Position numbers and translations under genes: made by a program. Of a stretch of DNA of 24,711 bases, positions 6,262 through 13,836 are shown in pieces. This DNA is from Candidatus Aminicenantota bacterium (lineage in GTDB: Bacteria; Acidobacteriota; Aminicenantia; UBA2199). Position 1 is the first letter of the stretch. Every line of letters starts with the position of its first letter. Below the pieces are notes generated by a model. The model saw only the letters and a program-made list of their open reading frames with translations, was not told the DNA's origin and ran no database searches. The stretch spans positions 1-24,711 of the forward strand of contig JAHELQ010000012.1 in the NCBI GenBank assembly GCA_024644125.1, given 5' to 3'.

Positions 6262-7702
6262 AAGTTGGCTTGATGTGCTTATTTTTAATGGGATAATCAA
6301 TTTTATTTATATATTTTTGAGCCAATTCGAACGCAGATTCAGGGTAATGTGTTCCGATGAGACCGATCGCATAGAAAATGTAGTTTATATCTCTATAAAA
6401 AAGTGAATACTGTGGCCGCAATTCTTCTGGTAATGTTTTTTTAAAAAGTGCCGCCTCGAAGATTTTTTCCGACAATTTTTCACTGACCAAAATTCCTCCT
6501 GTACCGATGATGTGTCTGACTTCAGTTAGATCTTTACCTCTTTGAACTTTAATTTTGTAACCATTGATATAGGAGGTGGAAATTGTTCCAACATGTCTAG
6601 ACATGGCATTTTCAATCGCTAATTCTCCGAGCGCCAGGTCTATGGCTACTTCTTCTATTGATTGAGGAAGCCAGCCTACATTGTCTGATATTTTTTTGAT
6701 ATACTCAAGTATAGCTGAATCGCTTTTGGTATGAGAATTATAATTTTTGTATTTTTCTTTTATTTTTTCAATTCCAAAGCTTTCCAGGATAGTTGATGCA
6801 TTATACCGAATCCCCAGATCACCCTCGACAGTTCTCCTGGCCAGAGGTTCAGGTAGACCTTTGAAGATGATTTCAGGATTGGTGGGATACCCAACTGCAA
6901 CTGAATGGATATCCGTAGTCGCGCCTCCTATATCGAGCACTAGAAGATCTCCCCAGCCAGTTTGCCTTGCCGTTCCTCTGGATACTAATGTTGAGCCTCT
7001 CAATACCGCTAAGGGAGTTGGCATAATAATGTCGCATATTGATTTTTCGGCAATTTCAAGCCCTTTGGCTCTTGTTATGTGAGTTAAGAATATATCCCTG
7101 ATCGCATGCTTCGCTGGTTCAATATTCAAGGTATCTAAACTCGGGAAAATATTATCGACAAAAGTGACAAATTTGTCTTTTTTTTCAAAAATATTTTTAA
7201 TTTTACTCGCAGCGCATCTATTCCCGGCGGCAATGATTGGGATCTCTACTTTGCTTGCCGCTAAGACTTCAGAATTATGTAGAATATTTTTTTCATCTCC
7301 TCCGTCTGTGCCTCCAGAGAGGAGAAGTAAATCCGGGGATGCCTTCAATATTGATGCAATGTCAAGGTCGCTCAATTTAAATGAATAAGCTCCTACTAGT
7401 TTTGCTCCTGCTCCTAACACGGCTTCTTGCGCGGCTTTGGTTGTTAGTTGAGGTGTAAGGCCAACTGCTATCATACGGAGACCTCCGGCGGCGCTACTAC
7501 AGGCGAGAGAACGTACTATCTTGAAGTTTTGTTTCGAAATTTTTCTGAATAACTTTTCTTTTGCATTTTCGAGTCCAATCGAAATCCCAATATCAGTAGT
7601 CGTTTTGTCTTGTGCTTGGGCAATCAATTTGTTTTCATTCAGGTCGAATGCTGCAATTTTCGTGTAAGTGCTTCCAAAATCAATGGCCAAAATGAGATTC
7701 AT
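6254..7702 (-). CDS. glmL: GlmL/MutL-like ATPase, chaperone of a glutamate-mutase-type enzyme
   Basis: 482 residues. The ASKHA (actin/Hsp70-like) fold is visible: phosphate-1 motif ILAIDFGSTYTKIAAFD at 4-20, a central LLLLSGGTDGGDEKNILHN segment, and phosphate-2 motif LLVLDIGGATTDIHSVA around 250. MRHVGTI and IGTGGILV come later. This is the family found next to glutamate mutase genes and thought to reactivate the mutase by swapping damaged cobalamin. Length is close to the family norm. The start codon lies one base after the stop of the glmE-like gene, so the two are surely co-translated. Presence of this accessory protein argues that the neighbouring mutase is a working adenosylcobalamin enzyme, even though its substrate site has changed. 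It is the last gene of the leftward operon. Confidence 0.9.
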   Translation of the reverse strand: MNLILAIDFGSTYTKIAAFDLNENKLIAQAQDKTTTDIGISIGLENAKEKLFRKISKQNFKIVRSLACSSAAGGLRMIAVGLTPQLTTKAAQEAVLGAGAKLVGAYSFKLSDLDIASILKASPDLLLLSGGTDGGDEKNILHNSEVLAASKVEIPIIAAGNRCAASKIKNIFEKKDKFVTFVDNIFPSLDTLNIEPAKHAIRDIFLTHITRAKGLEIAEKSICDIIMPTPLAVLRGSTLVSRGTARQTGWGDLLVLDIGGATTDIHSVAVGYPTNPEIIFKGLPEPLARRTVEGDLGIRYNASTILESFGIEKIKEKYKNYNSHTKSDSAILEYIKKISDNVGWLPQSIEEVAIDLALGELAIENAMSRHVGTISTSYINGYKIKVQRGKDLTEVRHIIGTGGILVSEKLSEKIFEAALFKKTLPEELRPQYSLFYRDINYIFYAIGLIGTHYPESAFELAQKYINKIDYPIKNKHIKPTSH

Positions 7703-7703
7703 T

Positions 7704-9167
7704 TTAAGTTAGATTACGAAAGAGAGGGAGTAATGAACCATTGCTAATTGCAGTCATATCTGCAATGATTGTTTCATATCCGATTTTTTTATTTAAGATT
7801 TTTTCTCTTTCTGATATCTTACTTTTGTGGAAATTCAATATTTCATCGCAAAATGGAAGGTCTCCTTTGTCGAAGAATCTTGCGGCTCCTTCATGATCCT
7901 TTACTCCTAGAACTTTTCCTTTTACGAACTGTGTCGTAGCGTAAGGTTGATCAATAATTCCTGCTTCGATCCCTCTTTTTGTTCCTGATATTATATCATC
8001 TTCTCCAATTTCAATCAATTTGTCTAAGATCGCAATGACCTCTTTTTCAATAAAATATGCTTCCTCTTGAATTTTTTTACTGTCGATGAAGTCCAATTGT
8101 TGAGGGCTCACCATGCGATTTATCATTCCGGCACATTTAAAACTTTTCGCAGTACCTTCTTGAGTTGGAATATGATGGGCTTCATCAATTGTTCGTGAGC
8201 CCAATACCTGCACGTTGGCCAACGATCCTATAAATGCAAAATAGGCTATTAACGCATACACGCTGGAATGATCAGTGGGGAAACGTCCGGTTGGGCAAAC
8301 GCTATATGTTGTTGTCGTTACATCGTCATATCCAAATTTATGCAAATATTTGTCCGCGAGTTTCTTCAAGGTAAGAATATTTGCAACGTCTTGAGCGATA
8401 TTTCCTTGTAGCCACCCATTCAATTGAATATGTTTGACTCCTTGTTCGGCGGCTATCAACACTTCTATTATTTCTGGGGCGATCATCAATGATGGTGGAC
8501 TGATAGACGGCATTGCGCCACTTACACAATATAAAATTGGAATGCCATTTTCCTCATAATAACCCATTAAGCGGTTAATGTATTGAAAATTATGAATGAT
8601 TTTGTCAATTGGAATATTTTTTGTATAATTCCAGAACGAAATTAATGGGCCGCCAGAGTATCCAGTATGCCCGCCTCCCAAACCTATTTCGTGTGTCAGC
8701 CTTGCGTCAGGTGACGGTCCGAATAAAATCACAGGCAAGGCAACAGACTCTACGATTTCTCGGTTTCCCTTTATTCCATGTATAACACTTGGGAATCCAT
8801 TTAGAACCGCCTTGCTTGATTCCAGAGATTTTTTTACTGCTTCTTCTGCGGATTCAAATCTACAGTTCCTGGTTAGACTATCAATATAGGTTGTTAGAAG
8901 ATCTGCGTTTGCTTCTTTTTCCATATATTGCAAAAGCTTTTTGTGACCTTCAAGAGTATCGGTACCGGTAGAGGGGCATAAGAGTGTTTCCCTTTTTTTT
9001 TGCGCTGCAAGTACTTTTATTGCTGCATTTTGTTTCGCTAGAAGTTTTTTATGAAATTCTATCGAATCTTCGAGGTTTACGTCTTTTCCTGTATTCCACA
9101 TTCCGAGCACTTCGTTGCGCTGTTGGGCAAAATATTCCAGAGTCCATTTCTTATTTACTACATCCAT
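7704..9167 (-). CDS. glmE: GlmE-like catalytic subunit of a B12-dependent mutase, with altered substrate site
   Basis: 487 residues from the ATG at 9167, which follows GAGGGTAAA and lies one base after the upstream stop. Two earlier in-frame ATGs overlap the upstream gene. The TIM-barrel glutamate mutase epsilon family is clear: NGFPSVIHG, GPSPDARLTHEIGLGGG, AAEQGVKHI, IPTQEGTAKSFKCAG and GIIDQPYATTQF. Length is close to that of Clostridium cochlearium GlmE (about 483). By eye the two align without net gap to about residue 181. R100 is kept (SLTR) and Y181 is kept. R66 is Ser (CPSTG instead of PRAG), R149 is Phe (ILFGPSPDAR instead of RHGTPDAR) and E171 is Ser (SGGP instead of EGGG). Y177 is also lost. 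The ribose-binding Glu (E330 there, E329 here, in DEA) remains. The clostridial residues are recalled from the literature, not searched. Substrate is therefore probably not glutamate itself. Confidence 0.88.
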   Translation of the reverse strand: MDVVNKKWTLEYFAQQRNEVLGMWNTGKDVNLEDSIEFHKKLLAKQNAAIKVLAAQKKRETLLCPSTGTDTLEGHKKLLQYMEKEANADLLTTYIDSLTRNCRFESAEEAVKKSLESSKAVLNGFPSVIHGIKGNREIVESVALPVILFGPSPDARLTHEIGLGGGHTGYSGGPLISFWNYTKNIPIDKIIHNFQYINRLMGYYEENGIPILYCVSGAMPSISPPSLMIAPEIIEVLIAAEQGVKHIQLNGWLQGNIAQDVANILTLKKLADKYLHKFGYDDVTTTTYSVCPTGRFPTDHSSVYALIAYFAFIGSLANVQVLGSRTIDEAHHIPTQEGTAKSFKCAGMINRMVSPQQLDFIDSKKIQEEAYFIEKEVIAILDKLIEIGEDDIISGTKRGIEAGIIDQPYATTQFVKGKVLGVKDHEGAARFFDKGDLPFCDEILNFHKSKISEREKILNKKIGYETIIADMTAISNGSLLPLFRNLT

Positions 9168-9168
9168 T

Positions 9169-9612
9169 TTACCCTCGTTCATTTTGTTTGTTTTGTATAT
9201 CATATTCTAACTCAATGATTACTGGTTCAGGCAGGACGAATGGTTTAAATACTCTGTCGAATCCATGTTTCTTAAAGGTTTTTTCTACGAGATCCCAGTC
9301 TGTAGCATGAATGACCAATTGACCGCCTATGTAGAGTAGAATATTATCGAGTCCAGCCTCCGTGCATCGGTCCCGGAACCCCTCTACTAACAATTCTGCA
9401 TGCCCGCAAAGCGATGATACCATTATTGCATCTGCTTTCGTCTCTATGGCGGCGTTGATAAAATCCTCCTGAGAATTATGAATGCCCAGTGAATGCACCT
9501 GAAATCCAGCATTCCTGAGTGCATGTTCTAAAATACGAATGCCAGTTACATGCACATCTTCGCCAATCACACCTGTAATCAAAGTACCTTTGGCCATTTT
9601 GTGTGAAACCAT
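9169..9612 (-). CDS. glmS: GlmS-like cobalamin-binding small subunit of the mutase
   Basis: 147 residues. The cobalamin motif DxHxxG is present as D19-V-H21-V-T-G24, supplying the lower His ligand to cobalt. Other family marks are GVIGEDVH, the helix ILEHALRNAGFQVHSLG, SQEDFINAAIETKADAIMVSSL (almost identical in wording to clostridial GlmS), an EAGL region, and LLYIGGQLVI. GGAG lies before the first ATG; starting at the second Met (residue 6) would reproduce clostridial numbering (D14, H16) but lacks a ribosome site. The usual YGQGE loop reads CGHAE, and the loop after GGQLVI is also changed (HATDW in place of the GKQ-type), which fits an altered partner subunit. It is the first of the three mutase genes, with a one-base gap to the glmE-like gene, and it follows the NTF2-like gene by 51 bp. 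Confidence 0.9.
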   Translation of the reverse strand: MVSHKMAKGTLITGVIGEDVHVTGIRILEHALRNAGFQVHSLGIHNSQEDFINAAIETKADAIMVSSLCGHAELLVEGFRDRCTEAGLDNILLYIGGQLVIHATDWDLVEKTFKKHGFDRVFKPFVLPEPVIIELEYDIQNKQNERG

Positions 9613-9663
9613 GGTTTCTCCATTTTGACAACTGAAAAAAAATTATGAGTTGTCTTTTTTGAA

Positions 9664-10107
9664 TTATAAAGATATTTTTTTTATTTCTTCCGGTGCATCC
9701 CAGAAAAAATCAATGCTTTTTATAAATAATGTTTTTTTGGTATTCATTTGGAGTTTGTAACATCCCATACCGTTTATTTCGTACGTTTCACTCGAATTCT
9801 GGGCGGTTTTCGTTATTTTGGAGATCAATACTGCTTTTGCGCTGATTTCATCAATAATCAGATCAAGGGGTTCCATCATATCTCTAAAGCTCTGGTGGTT
9901 TACTATGAGAGAATTCTGAAATTGTTCTCTGCTATTGTGGATAATAGGAGAATCTCCAGTTTTCCCACGAAAATATGCTTTCGCTACCAAATCTGGCGCC
10001 CAATATTTGTGCATTTTGGCTATTGTTTCAGGATCATTGGCATATTGGCTGTAATCTTTGCAATACTCGGTCATAAATTCTTTAATTTGCTTGTAGGAAA
10101 TCTTCAT
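9664..10107 (-). CDS. NTF2/SnoaL-like small protein
   Basis: 147 residues with CAGGAG ten bases before the ATG. The layout fits the NTF2-like/SnoaL cone fold: N-terminal helices with YAND PETIAKMHKYWAPDLVAKAYF, a segment with REQFQNSLIVNHQSFRDMMEPLDLIIDE, then three or more strands (AVLISKITKT, YEINGMGCYKLQ, KTLFIKSIDFFWDAP). Family members are isomerases, cyclases, dehydratases or ligand carriers in natural-product pathways, but the fold alone does not give a reaction. It sits inside the biosynthetic operon between the SDR gene (34 bp before it) and the mutase genes. A role in cyclisation or dehydration of the pathway intermediate is possible but is inference only. Confidence 0.6.
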   Translation of the reverse strand: MKISYKQIKEFMTEYCKDYSQYANDPETIAKMHKYWAPDLVAKAYFRGKTGDSPIIHNSREQFQNSLIVNHQSFRDMMEPLDLIIDEISAKAVLISKITKTAQNSSETYEINGMGCYKLQMNTKKTLFIKSIDFFWDAPEEIKKISL

Positions 10108-10141
10108 CGATGTTTTCTCCTGACTATTTTTAATAAAATTA

Positions 10142-10924
10142 TTACAATCCTCCTGCTACGTTTATAATCTCCCCTGTTATATTCTGGGAAGCGTTTGAAG
10201 ATAAAAATAAAACTAATTCTGCCACGTCTTCTTCTCTGGTTAAACGTCCTGTATCTGTATCGATTGTCAATCTAGCCAGCATCTCTTCCGGTGATATACC
10301 TGATTCTTTAGCCATTCCAGGCAACCTGGAATTCAGTATTCTCTCTGTCAAGACAAGTCCGGGAGCAATCGCATTGACTGTGATCCCATGAGATGCGACC
10401 TCTTTTGACAATGTCTTCGTGAGAGTGTTGAGGCCAGCTTTACTTATATTGTAGGAAGCTGAATTTGGAGTGTTTTTTCGATAGGCCACTGATGAAATGT
10501 TTATAATACGGCCGAATTTGTTTGTGATCATTTTGGGCAAGACTAGTTTTGATAATAAAAAGATGCTAGTGAGGTTTACCTTCAAAACTTTTTCAACCTG
10601 TTGTATTGGAGTTTCGATTACCGGTCCCATAAATCCAGAAATACCTGCATTGTTTACCAGTACATCAATATGTCCGTAAGTATCAAAAATGTTCTCAAGA
10701 GACATAATTATTTCGTCATCATTTTCAAGATCAGCACGAAAAAAAATTGATTCACCACCTGAGCTTAATATTTCATGGATGCAGGCCAAACCTTTTTCTT
10801 CATTTCTTCCGATAATCGCGACTTTCAAACCGGATTCCGCAAGTTTTTTACTTATAGCCTTTCCGATTCCTCCGGCGCCTCCAGTTACTAGCGCTACTCT
10901 TCCATTCAAAGGTTTTTGTATCAT
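10142..10924 (-). CDS. SDR-family oxidoreductase, FabG-like
   Basis: 260 residues with every mark of a classical short-chain dehydrogenase: nucleotide motif VTGGAGGIGKAI (13-24), an Arg at 40 (IIGRN) that favours NADP(H), D65 after strand 3, NNAGISG (91-97), catalytic N117, S144/S145 in INISS, Y158 and K162 in YNISK, and PG at 188-189. The C-terminus ENITGEI-type (QNITGEIINVAGGL) is typical of 3-oxoacyl-ACP reductases. It is six bases after the VOC gene, in the operon that opens with a KASIII-like enzyme. The simplest reading is that it reduces the beta-keto product of that condensing enzyme, though many SDRs work on other carbonyls. Not expected to be the housekeeping FabG, since no acyl carrier protein or other fab gene is near. 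Confidence 0.85.
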   Translation of the reverse strand: MIQKPLNGRVALVTGGAGGIGKAISKKLAESGLKVAIIGRNEEKGLACIHEILSSGGESIFFRADLENDDEIIMSLENIFDTYGHIDVLVNNAGISGFMGPVIETPIQQVEKVLKVNLTSIFLLSKLVLPKMITNKFGRIINISSVAYRKNTPNSASYNISKAGLNTLTKTLSKEVASHGITVNAIAPGLVLTERILNSRLPGMAKESGISPEEMLARLTIDTDTGRLTREEDVAELVLFLSSNASQNITGEIINVAGGL

Positions 10925-10930
10925 CTTTGT

Positions 10931-11308
10931 TTACTCTACGCATTCAAACAGGACATCATCATACCCTTTAATTTTAAAAAAAAAGATACGAGAATGTGCC
11001 CCTTGCCGGATGTTCCCGATTGGGGTGAATTGAGGATTTTTTTGCATCATGGAATATGTTTTGTCGATATTTTTTACTTTAAATCCAATATGATTAAAAC
11101 CCTCAGGTGCGCTGGAAATTGGGCTGGTTTGATCTATTACTTCCAGCAATTCAATTCTGGTTTCTGCGTTCCCTAGAAATGCAATGTTCATTCCAACTTC
11201 AGAGTATTTTTTTATTTCATTGCAAACCAGCCCAACTGCGCCCAATGTGTCACACATTTCGAGAAGATTGCCGACTTTGAACGCTATGTGATCGATGTTT
11301 TTTATCAT
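10931..11308 (-). CDS. VOC-family protein, methylmalonyl-CoA epimerase-like
   Basis: 125 residues from the ATG at 11308, which overlaps the stop of the ketosynthase by ATGA (translational coupling). The longer frame to 11461 lies wholly inside that gene and is not used. Two beta-alpha-beta-beta-beta repeats carry the four metal positions of vicinal-oxygen-chelate enzymes: H7 (DHIAFKV), E53 (RIELLEV), H73 (NHIGFKV) and E122 (LFECVE). The order and spacing are those of methylmalonyl-CoA epimerase and glyoxalase-like proteins: SPI near 63-65 and the QGAHSRIFFF turn correspond to the family's RPGAHG-type loop. An epimerase or isomerase acting on an acyl thioester or 2-methyl-branched intermediate would fit beside a carbon-skeleton mutase, but the substrate is unknown. 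Confidence 0.75.
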   Translation of the reverse strand: MIKNIDHIAFKVGNLLEMCDTLGAVGLVCNEIKKYSEVGMNIAFLGNAETRIELLEVIDQTSPISSAPEGFNHIGFKVKNIDKTYSMMQKNPQFTPIGNIRQGAHSRIFFFKIKGYDDVLFECVE

Positions 11309-12504
11309 AGTCTGATATTTTTTATAAGAATCGGGGCGATTTTTTGAAAAACAGCAATATGATTTTCTCCGACACCTGACGAAGCGATGATTATTTGATC
11401 TCCTTCTTTTATCAGTCCATTTTCGACCGCTTCCAGAAAATTCGTGGGGACAGAAACACATGCGATATTTCCGTATTTTTTATAGCTCTGATAAGATTTT
11501 TCTGGAGGTACACCTATGGCTTCGCACCATGCTTTCGTTATCCAGGGCGTTGGTTGATGCATTACAATAAAATCAATGTCATTGGCTGTTGCACCAACTT
11601 TTTTCAAGGTATTGTTCACTACGTTTTTCATATCTTCTTTGGCATTGTAAGCAACTTCTTTGCATAATTCCATATCGTAGAATGTCACGAATTCTTGTTC
11701 ATACGAAGGTCCCTGCTGAGTGGGGAGTACCATTTCGGGTTTCCGTTTATGAAAAACGATTGCTTTGTGCCTGGTGCCGATACTGGCCTGGTGGGAGGCT
11801 ATATATCCATATCCTTCCGGTACCTCGGAGACAATGGCTGCGGCTGCGCCATCGCCTGGAACGGGGCTATAATATGTTGATCTATCGTTTATAATTGAAT
11901 CAAGGGCACTACAAACAATGAGTACGTTCTTTTTTAAACCCATGCGAACATACGTCATGGCGATTTCAGTCATGGTGACAAAAGAACTACAGCATGTATC
12001 GATGTTATAGGCGCCCGCGTTGTTCAATCCCAATTTATGCTGAATCAGAGATGCGTTTAGGGGAACATGGCGATCTGGCACCAGGGAATGGACCAGAACC
12101 AGGTCGATTTCATCTTTGTTAATTCCGCTGTTAAAGATAGCCAGAGCTCCGGCCAAAGTTTCTGCATCCGACGATAGCATCGGGTGTGGGTGAATTGAAT
12201 TTTTTACGGAATCAGGATCCAGGGGAACTCTGCACCTTTCTTTTGTTCCATTGAATGGGTCTTCACGTCTTTTGGGCGGTAGTTTTTCCAGCCATGCTTG
12301 ATACCAGGGTTGGCTTTCCCAACCTTCATAATTAGTTTCTATTCGACCAGGCAAATGCCCTTTTTCCTCAATTTCATCAATATACTCTGGATATAAAAGT
12401 GTCTCTTTCCGCAAAAAATCCACAAGGGCTTTCCGTTTTCCTTCTGGGACCACTTTGGCAGGCATATAACCTCCCAAACTTACTATTCCGGCAGCTTTTA
12501 ACAT
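11305..12504 (-). CDS. KASIII-like 3-oxoacyl synthase (thiolase fold) with N-terminal extension
   Basis: 399 residues, AGGAGG six bases before the ATG. The FabH-type triad is intact: C172 in IDTCCSSF, H316 in VMHQPTPW, N346 in YGNIACVSVP; the SSGVGE end also matches. An insert at about 20-100, rich in charged residues (two helices with EYIDEIEEKGH and LEKLPPKRRED), is absent from FabH (about 317 residues) and is seen in some secondary-metabolism KASIII/HMG-CoA-synthase-like enzymes. It would join an acyl or aminoacyl thioester to a malonyl-type extender, or form an ester/amide bond, as some relatives do. It is the first gene of the seven-gene leftward operon and so probably starts the pathway. 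Not the housekeeping FabH, judging by length and neighbours. Confidence 0.85.
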   Translation of the reverse strand: MLKAAGIVSLGGYMPAKVVPEGKRKALVDFLRKETLLYPEYIDEIEEKGHLPGRIETNYEGWESQPWYQAWLEKLPPKRREDPFNGTKERCRVPLDPDSVKNSIHPHPMLSSDAETLAGALAIFNSGINKDEIDLVLVHSLVPDRHVPLNASLIQHKLGLNNAGAYNIDTCCSSFVTMTEIAMTYVRMGLKKNVLIVCSALDSIINDRSTYYSPVPGDGAAAAIVSEVPEGYGYIASHQASIGTRHKAIVFHKRKPEMVLPTQQGPSYEQEFVTFYDMELCKEVAYNAKEDMKNVVNNTLKKVGATANDIDFIVMHQPTPWITKAWCEAIGVPPEKSYQSYKKYGNIACVSVPTNFLEAVENGLIKEGDQIIIASSGVGENHIAVFQKIAPILIKNIRL

Positions 12505-12594
12505 TATGTCCTCCTGTATTTAAATGTTTATGTAGATTTTCAAATCGTAATTCTTCTTTTATTTGGATCTTTACCAAATAAGTTTTCTAGTCAA

Positions 12595-12607
12595 AGAACA
12601 TTGTTCT
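12595..12607. promoter_or_regulatory. Dyad AGAAC-ATT-GTTCT upstream of the mutase operon
   Basis: A perfect 5+5 dyad, about 91 bp upstream of the ketosynthase start and downstream of the promoter candidate. It could be an operator or a leader hairpin; nothing else supports it. Confidence 0.25.
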
Positions 12608-12743
12608 GAACCATAAAGTCCAAAATCTAGAACTCCTGTGAGATGAAATAAATAGTACTATTAATCGAACTACTCTTTCTTTTTGAATAGCCTCAATATA
12701 AATAAGTTTACTTGAACCACCAGTCATATTCGTTTTTGCCAAC

Positions 12744-12772
12744 ATTAGAATAAATAGTCTCAATCAATTCAA
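12744..12772 (-). promoter_or_regulatory. Candidate promoter of the ketosynthase-mutase operon
   Basis: On the minus strand TTGAAT (12772-12767), a 17-bp spacer, then TCTAAT (12749-12744). If used, it would leave a leader of about 230 nt before the ATG at 12504. In AT-rich sequence such matches are common by chance. Confidence 0.25.
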
Positions 12773-12964
12773 TTGAAAACGTAAAATAACACAGCAAATG
12801 GATCCATAAAGGCCATAAATTGAACGAAGGTATTATTTAAGCATATTAAAAAAATAAAATCAAGAGGAATTCTTCAAAATAGAAAAATATTAAGATTTTT
12901 CTTCAAAACCTTAATATATACTTTCATCTCTGCAATTTTTATAAGAGGTATTCGTTACAAAATC

Positions 12965-13462
12965 TTAGCTTATACGCTCCCTTCGCTGTAAAAACAAGGA
13001 GAAATTGTTTCCTTTATTGGTATCATTAAACAAAGATTCGAGATTTTTGTGTTCACCCTTGAATTCCATTATTACCATCTGGATATCATCTTGCCATATT
13101 GGGTTTTTTATATAAAGAATTAATTTTCCATTAGTTTTTATCTGATGGAAGTTATTTTTTCTCAGACCAGAGATAAACAGAGATTCGCTTTCAAAAAATT
13201 CTCCATTTTCATCAAGAATATCATTTTCCTCTTTCTTGCTAACGATCGCATAGAAGTCACCATGAGCCTCAATCTGGGATAAGTTATTTTCCTGATTGGT
13301 CATAATGATTTTGGCTATATCGTATTTTGATGTATTCCATTCTTCGTTCAAATTGTTTTTGCCGATACCGGTGTTGACTTCTGGACTTGACGCTTCCTGA
13401 AACAATAATGTTGTTTTTGTAATTTCTACTTTTGTTTTGATGGGCATAAATATTTTACTCAT
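12965..13462 (-). CDS. Unrecognised protein family, copy A
   Basis: 165 residues from the ATG at 13462, preceded by TTGGAGG with five bases spacing. The frame is open to 13525 but without a ribosome site there. I do not recognise the family. It is homologous to the protein at 15689-16180, with shared blocks AKIIMT/AKLLMT, I.A.G.FY.I, ND..DE.G...E..SLFISGL, GK..LY.K.P.W..D..MVIME and SL.L..R near the C-terminus. No signal peptide, membrane segment or Cys cluster is seen, so it is probably cytoplasmic. The mix of short strands with conserved Gly, Asp and Trp suggests a compact all-beta or cupin-like domain, but this is only an impression. It is divergent from the AAA+ regulator across dyad array 2 and is probably regulated by it or with it. 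Confidence 0.6.
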   Translation of the reverse strand: MSKIFMPIKTKVEITKTTLLFQEASSPEVNTGIGKNNLNEEWNTSKYDIAKIIMTNQENNLSQIEAHGDFYAIVSKKEENDILDENGEFFESESLFISGLRKNNFHQIKTNGKLILYIKNPIWQDDIQMVIMEFKGEHKNLESLFNDTNKGNNFSLFLQRRERIS

Positions 13463-13661
13463 AGGGCCTCCAATTTCTTGCAATCGGACGGATGGGCAAC
13501 ATCCTTGGTAAATTTCAACTTCCACAGAGACAATTTATATCTACCTGTCATATAATAATAACAGCAAAAATGTTGCCAGAGTGTGTGACTAATTGTTGTA
13601 TCCTTTGTAGGAAAGGTTTTTGGGGTTATTGTTTTGAAATGGTCAAATCAAATCTAGTTTA

Positions 13662-13836
13662 GTTGTAAAGATTCTTTACAACGCATTTGTATTAAGTTAC
13701 GGGAAAAGCTTTGTTGATAATGGTCTAGGTGATTTTGATTCAACTGTAAAGAAACTTTACAGTTTTAGGTTGATCTGGAACTGTTTATGCAGCAATGATG
13801 TTGGAGGTTTTTGAGGTGTAAAGAATGTTTACACCT
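13662..13836. promoter_or_regulatory. Array of three TGTAA-N7-TTACA dyads (array 2)
   Basis: The cores are TGTAAAGATTCTTTACA, TGTAAAGAAACTTTACA and TGTAAAGAATGTTTACA, centred at 13672, 13753 and 13825 (spacings 81 and 72 bp). The first extends to 9+9 paired bases around ATT (13662-13682), the second to 10+10 around AAA (13742-13764) and the third to 9+9 around five bases (13814-13836). They are stronger versions of the sites in array 1, with nearly the same spacing. They resemble TyrR boxes with the spacer one base shorter. Confidence 0.75.

Larger units (their letters stand above)
12505..12964. other. Intergenic region upstream of the mutase operon, 460 bp
   Basis: No gene is supported. It lies between two leftward genes. 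It holds a possible leftward promoter (12772-12744), the dyad AGAACATTGTTCT at 12595-12607, and AT-rich runs. None of the TGTAA-N7-TTACA dyads and no sigma54 signature was found here, so the operon does not share the obvious operator of its neighbours. Confidence 0.5.

Noticed and set aside
6206..6406. Small rightward hydrophobic frame at the end of the glmL-like gene
   Set aside because: It lies mostly antisense to a well-supported gene and has no clear ribosome site.
6254..9612. Glutamate fermentation by the methylaspartate pathway
   Set aside because: No methylaspartase or citramalate lyase gene is present and the substrate site of the GlmE-like subunit is altered.
9748..10167. 139-codon rightward frame opposite the NTF2-like gene
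   Set aside because: Phe/Tyr-rich composition is what antisense of the NTF2-like gene gives; the leftward frame has a ribosome site, good spacing and a fold pattern.
5320..13836. Calling the dyads true TyrR boxes
   Set aside because: The TyrR box has a 6-bp spacer between TGTAAA and TTTACA; all six sites here have 5, and the local AAA+ protein does not have a TyrR-like C-terminus.
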